A stretch of 64,000 nucleotides of DNA, taken from the NCBI RefSeq assembly GCF_014191375.1, contig NZ_JACHWN010000001.1:992001-1056000 (forward strand). The letters are read 5' to 3'. Position 1 is the stretch's first letter, and the number at the start of each line of letters is the position of its first letter. This DNA is from Mesorhizobium sp. RMAD-H1 (GTDB lineage Bacteria; Pseudomonadota; Alphaproteobacteria; Rhizobiales; Rhizobiaceae). Under the pieces are notes generated by a model. The model saw nothing but the letters and a program-made list of their open reading frames with translations, had not been told where the DNA came from and did no database searches. The translations under genes and the position numbers were made by a program. This document shows positions 1 through 9,555 of the stretch, in pieces.

Positions 1-267
1 GTCGGCTGGAATTTCGGCTTCATCGGCGCCACGACGATGGTGACGGACACCTATCGCCGTTCGGAGAAGGGCAAGATCGAGGGTCTCCACGATTTCCTCT
101 TGTTCGGAACGGTGGCCGCCGCCTCGCTCATGTCGGGCAAGACGCTGACCGCCTTCGGCTGGGATGCGCTGAACTGGATCGTCTTCCCGATCGCCGGGGC
201 CTGCCTCCTCGCGCTCGCCATGCTCGTGATGCACGAGCGGCGGCAGGTGGCGGCTGCCGCGGAGTAA
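1..267 (+). CDS. MFS transporter, C-terminal fragment
   Basis: The reading frame is open from the first base and ends at the TAA at 265-267, so only about 88 C-terminal residues are present. The pattern GWNFGFIGATTMVTDTYR followed by EKGKIEGLHDFLLFGTVA resembles the late transmembrane helices and cytoplasmic loop of major facilitator transporters. Two further hydrophobic stretches and a short basic tail follow. Substrate cannot be told from this fragment. It converges on the TetR gene, which ends 18 bases later. Confidence 0.75.
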   Translation, partial: VGWNFGFIGATTMVTDTYRRSEKGKIEGLHDFLLFGTVAAASLMSGKTLTAFGWDALNWIVFPIAGACLLALAMLVMHERRQVAAAAE

Positions 268-285
268 TCTCCGGCGGCCTGCTGT

Positions 286-897
286 TCAGAATGATTTTAT
301 TGACGGCTTGGACTTGCCCGCAGGCCATGTGGACAGCGCCTGCTCGGCAACCGCCTGAAGCGTGTCGCGGCTGAAACCGGCTTTGGCCTGCACCGCCATG
401 CCGTGGAGGACAGCCAGGATGAACGCCGCAAGGGCATCAGGCTTCGCCGTCTCCGGTAAATCACCCTCGGCCTTCGCGCGCTCGAAGCGCTCGCGAAGCT
501 GCGCCTCACCGGCCGCGCGTGCCTCTATCAGGGCCTGTCGCACAGGTTCCGCCTCATCCGACCCCGCCAGCACGCCATTGACCCCCAGACATCCCGGATG
601 GTCGGGATAGCGGGTGTGGAGATCGATGGCGCTGTAGAGGAGGTGCGCGGCGACTTCCCGCGCCGTGGGGAGTTCAAGCGCCGCCGGAACATAGTTCAGA
701 TACCGCTCGTAATAACGCGCCAGGACCCGGCGGAACATCGCTTCCTTGTTGCCGAAGGCCGAATAGAGCGCGGGCCGCTCGACACCCGCCGCCGCGGTCA
801 GGTCGGCATAGGAGGCCCCCTCATAGCCCTTGCGCCAGAAAACGCACAACACGGCGTCCAGCGCTTTCTCCACGTCAAACTCGCGATGGCGTCCCAT
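286..897 (-). CDS. TetR/AcrR family transcriptional regulator
   Basis: About 203 residues from the ATG at 897, giving MGRHREFDVEKALDAVLCVF. An upstream in-frame ATG at 957 would add 20 residues that look unlike the family. Residues 8-55 form the TetR helix-turn-helix (FWRKGYEGASYADLTAAAGV, then ALYSAFGNKEAMFRRVL). The remainder is an all-helical ligand and dimer domain with a cysteine at PDHPGCLGVNG, as often seen in YxaF/LmrA-like members. It is divergent from the SDR gene, and the shared upstream region holds palindromes. The likely role is a repressor of itself and the SDR gene; the ligand is unknown. Confidence 0.88.
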   Translation of the reverse strand: MGRHREFDVEKALDAVLCVFWRKGYEGASYADLTAAAGVERPALYSAFGNKEAMFRRVLARYYERYLNYVPAALELPTAREVAAHLLYSAIDLHTRYPDHPGCLGVNGVLAGSDEAEPVRQALIEARAAGEAQLRERFERAKAEGDLPETAKPDALAAFILAVLHGMAVQAKAGFSRDTLQAVAEQALSTWPAGKSKPSIKSF

Positions 898-962
898 CAG
901 ATCGATCCGGCTGATTTCATAATGGTCATTATTAAATCCCTTGACCGTCTCTGTCAAATTTC

Positions 963-994
963 ATACCAATCGTTATTGTAACATTCGTTACGAA
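963..994. promoter_or_regulatory. Candidate TetR operator between divergent genes
   Basis: Two dyads lie in the TetR/SDR intergenic region. At 984-994 there is TTCGTTACGAA, with perfect 5-base arms around one T. At about 968-979 there is CAATCGTTATTG, with 4-base arms. Both contain a CGTTA core, so they may be two half-related operator sites. Position and symmetry suggest the binding site of the adjacent TetR protein; this is inference only. Confidence 0.45.
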
Positions 995-1053
995 AAGTCG
1001 ACACCGCTCGCAGGTTCGCGCGGCGATCTGATCCAACATTGAAAGGAATCACC

Positions 1054-1815
1054 ATGTCGAAGATATTGAAAGGGAAGGTCGCCCTCGTGACGGGCGGCTC
1101 GCGTGGCCTCGGCGCCGCGACCGCGGAAGCGCTGGCCGATCATGGCGCGGACGTCGCCATCAGCTATGCGGTCTCAGTCGCCAAGGCGGAGGCCGTTGTG
1201 GAGAAGCTCAAGGCGAAGGGCGTTCGCGCCATCGCGGTGAAGAGCGACCAGTCCGACCTTTCATCCGCCAGGCCGCTGATCGACAGGGTGATGGCCGAGT
1301 TCGGCAGGCTCGACATCCTCGTCAACAACGCCGCCATCGCCATCCAGGGCCAGACGGTGGACGATCCGGAACTCGACGGCGACAAATATAATCGCCAATG
1401 GCAGGTCAACGTCATGGGCACCATCGCCAACACGCGCGCAGCGGCTCCCCGGATAAGCGATGGCGGGCGCATCATCTTCGTCGGCTCGGGCCTTGGTTCC
1501 GTCGTGCCGTTTCCGGGTGTCGCCGACTATGCCGGAACGAAATGGGCGATTGCCGGATACGCCAAGGGCATTGCCCGCGACCTCGGTCCGCGCAACATCA
1601 CGGTGAACATCGTCCAGCCGGGCATCATGCCCACGGACATGGCCGCCGAGGTTTCCGGCGAGCTTCCCAATCGCGACGCCATCCTCGACATGCATCCGAT
1701 CCGCCGCATCGCAACCCTCGAGGAAGTGGCGGAAACCATCTGCTTCCTCGCCGGACCGCATGCCGGATATATCAACGGCCAGCAGGTGAATGTTGCAGGG
1801 GGGCTGGGGATCTAA
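1054..1815 (+). CDS. SDR family oxidoreductase
   Basis: A 253-residue classical short-chain dehydrogenase. The nucleotide-binding motif TGGSRGLG lies at residues 13-20, NNAA near 89, and the catalytic YxxxK is Y159/K163 with serine in the preceding IIFVGSGLGS strand. The C-terminus GYINGQQVNVAGG is typical of the 3-oxoacyl-ACP reductase-like group. The start at 1054 is preferred over the upstream TTG at 1039 because GAAAGGA at 1041-1047 lies at good Shine-Dalgarno distance. It is divergent from a TetR regulator and probably repressed by it. The substrate is not deducible. Confidence 0.9.
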   Translation: MSKILKGKVALVTGGSRGLGAATAEALADHGADVAISYAVSVAKAEAVVEKLKAKGVRAIAVKSDQSDLSSARPLIDRVMAEFGRLDILVNNAAIAIQGQTVDDPELDGDKYNRQWQVNVMGTIANTRAAAPRISDGGRIIFVGSGLGSVVPFPGVADYAGTKWAIAGYAKGIARDLGPRNITVNIVQPGIMPTDMAAEVSGELPNRDAILDMHPIRRIATLEEVAETICFLAGPHAGYINGQQVNVAGGLGI

Positions 1816-1834
1816 GCCAACACATTACGGCGCG

Positions 1835-1867
1835 AGCCCCTGAGCTTCGAGTGAGGATCAGGGGGCT
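1835..1867 (+). terminator. Weak hairpin after SDR gene
   Basis: AGCCCCTGA at 1835-1843 pairs with TCAGGGGGCT at 1858-1867, apart from one bulged G, across a 14-base loop about 20 bases after the SDR stop. No T-run follows, so it may be a transcript-end structure rather than a classical intrinsic terminator. Confidence 0.3.
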
Positions 1868-1935
1868 TGCGCAATTCCGCCAAATACTGAAGCGCTCTCA
1901 TCTTCGGCCGATACTTCGCTCCCAATAACTATAAC

Positions 1936-1964
1936 TTGACGTTTATCACACCGTTTCGCATCCT
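1936..1964 (+). promoter_or_regulatory. Possible hppA promoter
   Basis: TTGACG at 1936-1941 matches the alphaproteobacterial -35 consensus. Seventeen bases later is CATCCT, a poor -10 element. It lies about 90 bases upstream of hppA. The -35 is convincing but the -10 is not. Confidence 0.3.
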
Positions 1965-2051
1965 CTGGGCCGTGCGGCGGGAGGGGTATCTTCATGCCGT
2001 ACTGAAACATGGCCCGGGAGGAACTTTGGGCCAAGATAAATGGGAGTTGGC

Positions 2052-4193
2052 ATGGCAGTTCTTCTTCTCGTCATTGCCTGCGGTTTGCTTGCTGTCCTCT
2101 ACGCCATTTGGGCGATCCGATCGGTGCTGGCCGCCGATCAGGGCAACGCGCGCATGCAGGAAATCGCAGGTGCCATCCGTGAGGGTGCGCAGGCCTATCT
2201 CGCCCGGCAATACACGACCATCGCTATTGTCGGCATCATCGTTTTCATCGCCGTTTGGTTCCTTCTGTCGTCGACGGCGGCGATCGGTTTCCTCATCGGC
2301 GCCGTTCTGTCCGGCCTGACCGGCTTCATCGGCATGCATGTGTCGGTGCGCGCCAATGTCCGCACCGCCCAGGCCGCATCGCGCAGCCTTGCCGGCGGGC
2401 TGGAGATCGCCTTCCGCTCGGGCGCCATCACCGGCCTCCTGGTGGCGGGCCTGGCGCTGCTCGGCGTCTCCGTCTATTATTTCGTGCTGACGCAATGGAT
2501 GGGCTACGCGCCGGCCGATCGCACGGTCATCGATGCGCTGGTCTCCCTCGGCTTCGGCGCCTCGCTCATCTCCATCTTCGCGCGCCTCGGCGGCGGCATC
2601 TTCACCAAGGGCGCGGATGTCGGCGGCGATCTCGTCGGCAAGGTGGAGGCGGGCATTCCCGAGGACGATCCGCGCAACCCGGCCACGATCGCCGACAATG
2701 TCGGCGACAATGTCGGGGATTGCGCCGGCATGGCGGCGGATCTTTTCGAGACCTATGCGGTGACTGTTGTCGCCACCATGGTGCTCGCGGCGATCTTCTT
2801 CAGCGGCAATGCGCTATTCGATACGATCATGCTCTATCCGCTGGCGATCGGCGGCGCCTGCATCATCACATCCATCGCCGGCACCTTCTTCGTCAAGCTC
2901 GGCGCCAACAATTCGATCATGGGCGCGCTCTACAAGGGCCTGATCGTGACAGGTCTTCTGTCGATCATCGGCCTCGCCGTCGCCACCTCGATCACGGTCG
3001 GCTGGGGCGAGATCGGTACGGTGGCGGGCCAGGCGGTAACGGGAAGCAATCTCTTCATCTGCGGGCTGATCGGCCTTCTGGTGACGGGGCTGATCGTCGT
3101 CATCACCGAATACTACACCGGCACCAACAAGCGCCCCGTGAACTCAATCGCCCAGGCATCGGTGACCGGCCACGGCACCAATGTCATCCAGGGGCTGGCC
3201 GTATCGCTCGAATCGACGGCGCTTCCGGCGATCGTCATCATCGGCGGCATCATCTCCACCTACCAGCTCGCCGGTCTCTTCGGCACCGGCATCGCCGTGA
3301 CCGCCATGCTCGGCATTGCCGGCATGATCGTCGCGCTCGACGCCTTCGGCCCGGTGACCGACAATGCCGGCGGCATCGCCGAGATGGCGGGGCTCGATCC
3401 GGAGGTGCGCAAATCGACCGATGCGCTGGATGCGGTCGGCAACACCACCAAGGCCGTCACCAAGGGCTATGCCATCGGCTCGGCCGGCCTTGGCGCGCTG
3501 GTGCTTTTTGCCGCCTATTCCAACGATCTGGCCTATTTCGCCGCCAACGGGGCTACCTTCCCCTATTTTGCCGATATCGGCCACGTCTCCTTCGATCTTT
3601 CCAACCCCTATGTGGTGGCCGGATTGATCTTCGGAGGGCTGATTCCCTACCTGTTCGGGGGCATCGCCATGACCGCGGTGGGCAGGGCAGGCGGCGCGGT
3701 GGTGCAGGAAGTGCGCCGCCAGTTCCGCGAAAAGCCGGGTATCATGACCGGCAAGGACCGGCCGGATTATGCCCGCGCGGTGGACCTGCTGACGAAGGCG
3801 GCCATCCGCGAGATGATCATCCCGTCATTGCTTCCCGTGCTGGCGCCGATCGTCGTCTATTTCGGCGTGCTGCTCATCTCGGGTTCCAAGGCTTCCGCCT
3901 TCGCCGCGCTCGGCGCATCGCTTCTGGGCGTCATCGTCAACGGCCTGTTCGTGGCGATCTCCATGACATCAGGCGGCGGCGCCTGGGACAATGCCAAGAA
4001 GAGCTTCGAGGACGGTTTCGTCGATGCCGATGGAGTGAAGCATATGAAGGGCTCCGAAGCGCACAAGGCCTCGGTTACCGGCGATACCGTGGGCGATCCC
4101 TACAAGGACACGGCCGGTCCCGCGGTCAATCCGGCGATCAAGATCACCAATATCGTCGCCCTGCTGCTGCTGGCGGTGCTGGCGCATGGTTAG
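2052..4193 (+). CDS. hppA: Membrane-bound proton-pumping pyrophosphatase
   Basis: A 713-residue polytopic protein that couples hydrolysis of pyrophosphate to proton transport across the membrane. The substrate-binding motif DVGGDLVGK begins at D189 and is followed by [20 protein letters not shown] and [10 protein letters not shown]. The GNTTK signature has lysine at residue 467. In this family lysine here marks the potassium-independent class, whereas alanine marks potassium-dependent pumps. The start at 2052 is chosen because GGGAG at 2042-2046 sits 5 bases upstream; an in-frame ATG at 2040 would overlap that site. It is monocistronic and followed by an inverted repeat. Confidence 0.97.
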   Translation: MAVLLLVIACGLLAVLYAIWAIRSVLAADQGNARMQEIAGAIREGAQAYLARQYTTIAIVGIIVFIAVWFLLSSTAAIGFLIGAVLSGLTGFIGMHVSVRANVRTAQAASRSLAGGLEIAFRSGAITGLLVAGLALLGVSVYYFVLTQWMGYAPADRTVIDALVSLGFGASLISIFARLGGGIFTKGADVGGDLVGKVEAGIPEDDPRNPATIADNVGDNVGDCAGMAADLFETYAVTVVATMVLAAIFFSGNALFDTIMLYPLAIGGACIITSIAGTFFVKLGANNSIMGALYKGLIVTGLLSIIGLAVATSITVGWGEIGTVAGQAVTGSNLFICGLIGLLVTGLIVVITEYYTGTNKRPVNSIAQASVTGHGTNVIQGLAVSLESTALPAIVIIGGIISTYQLAGLFGTGIAVTAMLGIAGMIVALDAFGPVTDNAGGIAEMAGLDPEVRKSTDALDAVGNTTKAVTKGYAIGSAGLGALVLFAAYSNDLAYFAANGATFPYFADIGHVSFDLSNPYVVAGLIFGGLIPYLFGGIAMTAVGRAGGAVVQEVRRQFREKPGIMTGKDRPDYARAVDLLTKAAIREMIIPSLLPVLAPIVVYFGVLLISGSKASAFAALGASLLGVIVNGLFVAISMTSGGGAWDNAKKSFEDGFVDADGVKHMKGSEAHKASVTGDTVGDPYKDTAGPAVNPAIKITNIVALLLLAVLAHG

Positions 4194-4204
4194 GTGAGTA
4201 GCGG

Positions 4205-4273
4205 AGATAGTGAGGTAGTGAGGTAGTGAGTAGGATTTCCATCTACTCACTACTCACTATTCCCTATCTCACT
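4205..4273. repeat. Inverted repeat with 9-base tandem units after hppA
   Basis: The left arm (4205-4233) contains GTAGTGAG units in tandem. The right arm (4243-4273) is rich in CTCACTA, and the arms can fold into a long stem with a loop near GGATTTCCA. The right arm resembles 28595-28624, including CTCACTATTCCCTAT and TCACT, so this looks like a dispersed element. It may also help end hppA and bamE transcripts. Confidence 0.6.
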
Positions 4274-4279
4274 GATCTA

Positions 4280-4798
4280 TCACCGTCCCGTTGTCGGCAG
4301 CCCGGCCATGGGCGCTCTTCCGGCGCCGGCGAGCAACTGGCCGAGGAAGGTCTGGTCCTTGCCGCCGGTCGGCGTCGTCCGCGAGATGAAGTCGAACACC
4401 TTTCCGTCCTGCAGGCCGTAATGGGCGATCTGCGCCACCTTGCCGTCCTTGTCGAAATAGACGGCGAGGATGCGCCGGTCGATCGTCTTGGGCTGCAGGA
4501 ACTGGGCCGGTCGGTAGCGCTTTTCCGAAATATAATAGAAGACCTCGTTGTCGAAGGTCGCCGTCGTCGACGGCGTGCCGAGCGACAGGAGCACCTGTTC
4601 GCGGCTCGACCCGACGGGAATGGAATCAAGCGCTTGCTGGTCCAGCACATAGCCCTGGGTCAGCGTTTCGGCGGGATTGAGCGAAGCCGCGGTGTTGCAC
4701 CCGGTCAAACCGGCTGAAAAGAGAATGGTGGTTCCGACGAGGAAGACGTTTCTCGCCCCCGTACCCTTGAAAATCCGCTGCAACAACGACATCTCCAT
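4280..4798 (-). CDS. bamE: Outer membrane assembly lipoprotein BamE (SmpA/OmlA family)
   Basis: A 172-residue lipoprotein. A basic N-terminus and hydrophobic segment end in the lipobox LTGC (Cys34), after which the mature protein begins. The SmpA/OmlA fold is recognisable from LDSIPVGSSREQVLLSLGTPS, then VFYYISEKR and ILAVYFDKDGKV. It is expected to be an accessory part of the BAM complex that inserts beta-barrel proteins. An ATG at 4792 is an alternative start two codons in. It is divergent from the bc1 chaperone gene, as in other rhizobia. Confidence 0.9.
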   Translation of the reverse strand: MEMSLLQRIFKGTGARNVFLVGTTILFSAGLTGCNTAASLNPAETLTQGYVLDQQALDSIPVGSSREQVLLSLGTPSTTATFDNEVFYYISEKRYRPAQFLQPKTIDRRILAVYFDKDGKVAQIAHYGLQDGKVFDFISRTTPTGGKDQTFLGQLLAGAGRAPMAGLPTTGR

Positions 4799-4888
4799 TT
4801 TCAATACCCGGATCTGGCTCTTTCGCCATCGGGAGAACTTCGGTAAACCACCTTGCTTCTGGATGCAACAAGTGTGGGTTCGCCCCTG

Positions 4889-5449
4889 ATGATTCTCAAA
4901 TTGTTCAGCCGCAAAGCCAAGGCGAATGAGGCAATTACTCTTGGCCTGTATGAGGCGATCGTGGCAGCGGCGCGGCAGACGTGCTTCTATGCACGTTTTT
5001 CTGTGCCCGATATCCCGCTCGGCCGCTATGAGATGCTCTCGCTGCATGTCTTCCTCGCCATGCACCGGCTGAAGGGCGACAATCCGGCGCTTCGCGCCAT
5101 CAGCCAGGAGATCGCGGACGAGTTCTTCAAGGACGTGGATCACTCCCTGCGTGAATTGGGAATCGGCGATCAGGGCGTGCCGAAGCGGATGAAAAAGCTG
5201 GCGCGCATGTTCTATGGCCGCATCGCCGCTTATGAGGCCGCATTCGCCGCGGAGACCCAGGAGGCCTTCGCCGCCGCGTTGACCCGCAATGTCCGCCCCG
5301 ATCTGGAGTTCTGGCCGGGGGCGGCGCCGCTTGCGGCCTATGCTTTCGAAGCAAGGGACGGTCTGGCGGCGCTCTCCGACGAGGAACTGGCGCGTGGTGA
5401 TATCCGTTTCCCCGATGCCGAGCGGCTGGCCCTTTCGCAGACGGCCTGA
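4889..5449 (+). CDS. Ubiquinol-cytochrome c chaperone family protein
   Basis: A 186-residue protein beginning MILKLFSRK. The region Y-x-x-I-V-x-x-A-R and FYARFSVPDIPLGRYEMLSLHVFL is characteristic of the CBP3/UQCC1 family that helps assemble cytochrome bc1. LGIGDQGVPKRMKKLARMFYGR also fits the family. The start at ATG 4889 gives the expected length. A DUF177 gene follows after 30 bases and is probably cotranscribed. No membrane segment is evident, as expected of a peripheral assembly factor. Confidence 0.88.
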   Translation: MILKLFSRKAKANEAITLGLYEAIVAAARQTCFYARFSVPDIPLGRYEMLSLHVFLAMHRLKGDNPALRAISQEIADEFFKDVDHSLRELGIGDQGVPKRMKKLARMFYGRIAAYEAAFAAETQEAFAAALTRNVRPDLEFWPGAAPLAAYAFEARDGLAALSDEELARGDIRFPDAERLALSQTA

Positions 5450-5479
5450 AAAGGTCGGCAAAAAGCCTGGAATGTGAAG

Positions 5480-6034
5480 ATGAATGATACCCCAGCCCTG
5501 AAATTTCCGGTTTCCGTGCTCCACCTGCCGCAGAAGGGCATCACGGTCACCATCAAGGCGGACGAAAGGGAATGTGCCGCGCTCGCCAGGGATCATGGCC
5601 TTGAGGCCGTGAAATCCTTCGAGGCCAGGTTCCAGATCATGCCCTGGAAGAAGCAGGGCGTGAAGGTGCAGGGCCGGATCGATGCCGATATCGTCCAGGC
5701 CTGCATCGTCACGCTCGAGCCTCTCGATGCCCGGATCGCCGAGGAGGTGGAAACGCTCTTCGTGCCCGAACATTCGCGACTGGCCCGCATCCGGCTCGAT
5801 GAAAGCGGCGAAATGCTGGTCGATGCCGAAGGGCCGGACATGCCGGAAACCTTCTCCGGCGACCATATCGATATCGGCGCGGTGGCGGAGGAGTTTTTCG
5901 AGCTCGCCATCGATCCTTATCCCCGCAAGCCCGGTCTTCCCGAGCAGATATTGCCTCCCGATTCCATGGATACGGAGGTCGAAAAGCCGGTTTCGCCCTT
6001 CGCGAAGCTCGCCGATTGGAAGAAAAAGCCGTGA
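5480..6034 (+). CDS. DUF177 (YceD-like) protein
   Basis: A 184-residue protein matching the YceD/DUF177 family, whose E. coli member is linked to 23S rRNA accumulation and which often sits beside rpmF-plsX-fabH. Visible family features are ADERECAALARDHGL, the central VQGRIDADIVQACIVTLEPL and the acidic C-terminal section EEFFELAIDPYPRKPG. A GTG at 5474 is an alternative start. It lies between the bc1 chaperone gene and plsX. rpmF is not present here, which is usual for rhizobia. Confidence 0.85.
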   Translation: MNDTPALKFPVSVLHLPQKGITVTIKADERECAALARDHGLEAVKSFEARFQIMPWKKQGVKVQGRIDADIVQACIVTLEPLDARIAEEVETLFVPEHSRLARIRLDESGEMLVDAEGPDMPETFSGDHIDIGAVAEEFFELAIDPYPRKPGLPEQILPPDSMDTEVEKPVSPFAKLADWKKKP

Positions 6035-6233
6035 TATTCGGCTTTGAAGCATTGAAATTCCGGTTGTTTGTAACCGCAAAAACGCTATTTTCCCCGCACT
6101 CGCAGGGCCATCTGCGAGGTTCGGCTGGCGCTGACGGCCAGAGCATGTTCGGGACACACGCGGTGATCCAGGGCTGTGCGTTGAACAAGGGGGCGGCGTG
6201 AAAGCCGCTTTGGCACCGGGACAGGATAACAGA

Positions 6234-7304
6234 GTGATCAGAATCTCGATCGACGCGATGGGAGGCGATTTCGGCCCAGAAGTTGTTATTCCCGGCGCGG
6301 CAATAGCGCTTGAACGCCATCCGGATATCCGCTTCGTCATCTATGGCCTGGCCGATCAGGTCGAGCCCGTGCTGGCGCGCTACCCCAAGGTTGCGGCCGC
6401 ATCCAACTTTCATGCGAGCGAGATCGCCATCCGCATGGATGACAAGCCCAGCCAGGCGCTGCGCAACGGGCGCGGCAGGTCTTCCATGTGGCAGGCGATC
6501 GAGGCCGTGCGGGACGAGGTGGCGGATGTCTGCGTCTCGGCCGGCAATACCGGCGCGCTGATGGCGATGTCGAAATTCTGCCTGCGCATGATGGCCGATG
6601 TCGAACGCCCGGCGATTGCGGGGATCTGGCCGACCCTGCGCGGTGAGAGCATTGTCCTCGACGTTGGCGCCACCATCGGCGCCAATGCCCAGCAGCTCGT
6701 CGATTATGCCGTCATGGGCGCGGGCATGGCGCGCGCCCTGTTCGAGATCAAACGCCCCACCGTCGGCCTCCTGAATGTCGGCGTCGAGGAGGTCAAGGGC
6801 CTCGACGAGATCCGGGAAGCCGGGCAGATGCTGCGGGAGATCCCGCTCGCCGGCCTCGAATATGCCGGCTTCGTGGAAGGCAATGATATCGGCAAGGGTA
6901 CGGTCGATGTCGTGGTGACCGAGGGCTTCTCCGGAAATATCGCGCTGAAGGCTGCCGAGGGCACGGCGAGGCAGATGGCGGAACTTCTGCGCGCCGCGAT
7001 GAGCCGCACGCTGATGGCCAAGATCGGCTATCTCTTCGCCAAGAGCGCATTCGACCGGGTGCGCGAGAAGATGGACCCCCGCAAGGTCAATGGCGGTGTG
7101 TTCCTGGGCCTGAACGGCGTCGTCATCAAGAGCCATGGCGGAGCCGACGCGGAAGGCTTTGCCGCCGCGCTGGAAGTCGGCTACGACATGGTGCGCAACG
7201 AGCTTCTGAAAAAAATCTCCGCCGATCTCAGCCAATTTCACGAGAGCCGCCCTGTTGCCGCCACTGTTGCGGGCGACGACGCGGGGGTCGAGGAACAGCA
7301 ATAA
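6234..7304 (+). CDS. plsX: Phosphate acyltransferase PlsX
   Basis: A 356-residue protein that makes acyl-phosphate from acyl-ACP for the PlsY route of phospholipid synthesis. The N-terminus [19 protein letters not shown], the [14 protein letters not shown] segment and [13 protein letters not shown] are PlsX signatures. The GTG at 6234 is preferred because it gives the family N-terminus and has ACAGGA at 6221-6226 upstream; a GTG at 6198 would add 12 atypical residues. It is followed by fabH after 53 bases, a conserved pairing. Confidence 0.96.
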   Translation: MIRISIDAMGGDFGPEVVIPGAAIALERHPDIRFVIYGLADQVEPVLARYPKVAAASNFHASEIAIRMDDKPSQALRNGRGRSSMWQAIEAVRDEVADVCVSAGNTGALMAMSKFCLRMMADVERPAIAGIWPTLRGESIVLDVGATIGANAQQLVDYAVMGAGMARALFEIKRPTVGLLNVGVEEVKGLDEIREAGQMLREIPLAGLEYAGFVEGNDIGKGTVDVVVTEGFSGNIALKAAEGTARQMAELLRAAMSRTLMAKIGYLFAKSAFDRVREKMDPRKVNGGVFLGLNGVVIKSHGGADAEGFAAALEVGYDMVRNELLKKISADLSQFHESRPVAATVAGDDAGVEEQQ

Positions 7305-7357
7305 TCGCCAGGGCACCCGGCCCGGGGAGCGGCCTTGTGCAGGACAGGAAAACAAGA

Positions 7358-8329
7358 ATGATCAGATCCATCGTGAGAGGCGTCGGCGCGGCAACGCCCG
7401 CCCGCATCATGAAGAACGCCGATTTCGAGGGCATTGTCGAGACTTCCGACGAATGGATCGTCCAGCGCACGGGCATCAGGCAGCGCCATATCGCGGGTGA
7501 GGGCGAGACCACCGTTTCGCTCGGCGCGGCGGCGGCGCGCGCGGCGCTCGATAATGCAGGATTGCAGCCCGATGATATCGACCTCATCGTCGTTGCGACC
7601 TCCACGCCCAACCACACCTTTCCGGCAAGCGCAGTGGAGATCCAGAGGGAGCTTGGCATCACGCACGGCTTCGCCTTCGACGTGCAGGCGGTATGCAGCG
7701 GCTTCATCTATGCCCTCACCACCGCCGATCTCTATGTCCGCGGCGGTCTGGCGAAGCGCGTGCTGGTGATCGGCGCGGAGACCTTTTCGCGTATCCTCGA
7801 CTGGAAGGACCGCACGACCTGCGTCCTTTTCGGCGACGGCGCCGGCGCCCTGGTGCTGGAAGCGGGGGAGGGCAAGGGACTCACCTCCGATCGCGGCGTC
7901 CTGGCCGCGAATTTGCGTTCGGACGGTTCGCACACCGAAAAGCTCTATGTCGATGGCGGTCCCTCGACCACGCAGACGGTCGGCCATCTGCGCATGGAAG
8001 GCCGTGAGGTGTTCAAACATGCTGTCGGCATGATAACAGACGTGATTGAGGCTTCCTTCGCCGAGGCGGGCATCACGGCGGACGATATCGACTGGTTCGT
8101 GCCGCACCAGGCCAACAAGCGCATCATCGACGCTTCGGCCAAAAAGCTTAGTATTGCCGAGGAAAAAGTAGTTATCACCGTTGATCGGCACGGCAATACT
8201 TCGGCCGCCTCGGTTCCGCTCGCGCTGGCGACGGCAGTCGCCGACGGGCGCATCAAGCAGGGCGACCTCGTGCTTCTGGAGGCAATGGGCGGCGGATTCA
8301 CCTGGGGCGCGGTTCTCGTGCGCTGGTAA
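7358..8329 (+). CDS. fabH: Beta-ketoacyl-ACP synthase III
   Basis: A 323-residue initiating condensing enzyme of type II fatty acid synthesis, joining acetyl-CoA with malonyl-ACP. The catalytic triad is complete: C113 in VQAVCSGF, H250 in FVPHQANKR and N280 in HGNTSAAS. The start at 7358 gives the standard [16 protein letters not shown]-terminus with AGGACAGGAA just upstream. It sits in a plsX-fabH-ihfA row on the same strand. Confidence 0.97.
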   Translation: MIRSIVRGVGAATPARIMKNADFEGIVETSDEWIVQRTGIRQRHIAGEGETTVSLGAAAARAALDNAGLQPDDIDLIVVATSTPNHTFPASAVEIQRELGITHGFAFDVQAVCSGFIYALTTADLYVRGGLAKRVLVIGAETFSRILDWKDRTTCVLFGDGAGALVLEAGEGKGLTSDRGVLAANLRSDGSHTEKLYVDGGPSTTQTVGHLRMEGREVFKHAVGMITDVIEASFAEAGITADDIDWFVPHQANKRIIDASAKKLSIAEEKVVITVDRHGNTSAASVPLALATAVADGRIKQGDLVLLEAMGGGFTWGAVLVRW

Positions 8330-8446
8330 GGCGGCTTTTTATCGCCCCGTCCCGTACAGGCGGCTTGACCCCGCTGGAAAGGATTGTGTAACGTCCCGAA
8401 ACTTAACTATATTATCGTCGCAAACGCCAACAAAGCAGGTTCCGTC

Positions 8447-8767
8447 ATGGGGGGAAAAACTGTCACGCGCGCCGATCTCGCAGAGGCTGTCTACCGCAAG
8501 GTGGGGCTCTCGCGCACGGAGTCGGCCGCGCTGGTCGAGATGATCCTCGACGAGGTTTGTGACGCCATCGTCAACGGCGAAACCGTCAAGCTTTCGTCCT
8601 TTGCCACATTCCAGGTGCGCGAGAAGAACGAGCGCATCGGGCGCAATCCAAAGACCGGCGAGGAAGTGCCGATCCTGCCGCGCCGGGTGATGACGTTCAA
8701 GGCATCCAACGTGCTCAAGCAGCGCATCCTGCAGGCGCATCAGAAGCGCAAGGGCAATTCCGGCTGA
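8447..8767 (+). CDS. ihfA: Integration host factor subunit alpha
   Basis: A 106-residue DNA-bending protein of the HU/IHF family. [27 protein letters not shown] forms the dimer helices. [23 protein letters not shown] is the DNA-intercalating arm, with the proline at its tip. The ATG at 8447 gives the family N-terminus [11 protein letters not shown]; an upstream extension to 8384 is not family-like. Position after fabH and before a MerR gene is the standard rhizobial arrangement. Confidence 0.95.
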   Translation: MGGKTVTRADLAEAVYRKVGLSRTESAALVEMILDEVCDAIVNGETVKLSSFATFQVREKNERIGRNPKTGEEVPILPRRVMTFKASNVLKQRILQAHQKRKGNSG

Positions 8768-8835
8768 GAACGCGCTTCATTTTTCGCGTATTTTCATAAA
8801 ACAACGGTTGGTAACCCGTTATCGGCGCTTGAAAG

Positions 8836-8856
8836 ATCGCTGATAAATCGCTGATA
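8836..8856. repeat. Tandem 10-base direct repeat upstream of MerR gene
   Basis: ATCGCTGATA occurs at 8836-8845 and again at 8847-8856, an 11-base period equal to one helical turn. It lies in the 233-base gap between ihfA and the MerR gene. Such phased repeats can be regulator sites, but no specific protein can be assigned. Confidence 0.4.
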
Positions 8857-9000
8857 TTAAGGCGAATCATAATTCCCTGCAGCGCGCGCATCCTTTGGGG
8901 GACGTGCAGAGGGCGCTGTAAGGTGTTGGAGCGGCGCATCGTGCTTTCCGGAAACCGCTTGCGGTTTTCGGTCGATGCTTCAGCCGGAAAGGGGAAGCGC

Positions 9001-9540
9001 ATGGACAAGAGCCCGGATGCTTTCAGGACGATCAGCGAGGTGGCTGAAGAGCTCAACCTGCCTCAGCATGTTCTGCGTTTCTGGGAAACGCGGTTTACCC
9101 AGATCAAGCCGATGAAGCGCGGCGGCGGGCGCCGCTATTACCGCCCGCTCGATGTCGAGTTGCTGAAGGGCATCCGCCATCTTCTCTATGATCAGGGCTA
9201 TACGATCAAGGGCGTGCAGCGCCTGCTGCGCGAGAACAGTTCCCAGTTCGTCATTGCGCTCGGCAATGGCGATTTGGCTGCGGTGGAGGCGATCGCGCGG
9301 CAGAAACAGGCCGCCGCGGCAAAGGAGGCCGCCGATGACGGCGCCGTGGATGGGAACGCCCTGCCTGTCGGCATTGCCAAACCGCATTCGGGCCGCAAGC
9401 TTTTCGGCCTTCTGAAAGGTGAGGAAGATGGCCCGATCGGCGCGGATGACAAGCGCCTTTCCAAGGATAACCGCACCCTGCTGCAGGAAGCGCTTTTCGA
9501 TCTCCTCGAATGCAAGCGTCTGTTGGATCAGGTTCGCTGA
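9001..9540 (+). CDS. MerR family transcriptional regulator
   Basis: A 179-residue protein. Residues 9-75 form a MerR-type winged helix ([22 protein letters not shown] then [37 protein letters not shown]). The C-terminal half is low in complexity and lacks the cysteine metal ligands of MerR or CueR. An ATG at 8923 is possible, but 9001 has GGAAAGGGGAAG upstream and gives a normal N-terminus. This gene follows ihfA in many rhizobia; its effector is unknown. Confidence 0.9.
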   Translation: MDKSPDAFRTISEVAEELNLPQHVLRFWETRFTQIKPMKRGGGRRYYRPLDVELLKGIRHLLYDQGYTIKGVQRLLRENSSQFVIALGNGDLAAVEAIARQKQAAAAKEAADDGAVDGNALPVGIAKPHSGRKLFGLLKGEEDGPIGADDKRLSKDNRTLLQEALFDLLECKRLLDQVR

Positions 9541-9555
9541 GGAAGCCTACCTGTT

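Noticed and set aside
4799-6340. Very long minus-strand frame extending bamE to 686 codons
   Set aside because: It runs antisense to the bc1 chaperone and DUF177 genes; the BamE lipoprotein signal fixes the start at 4798.
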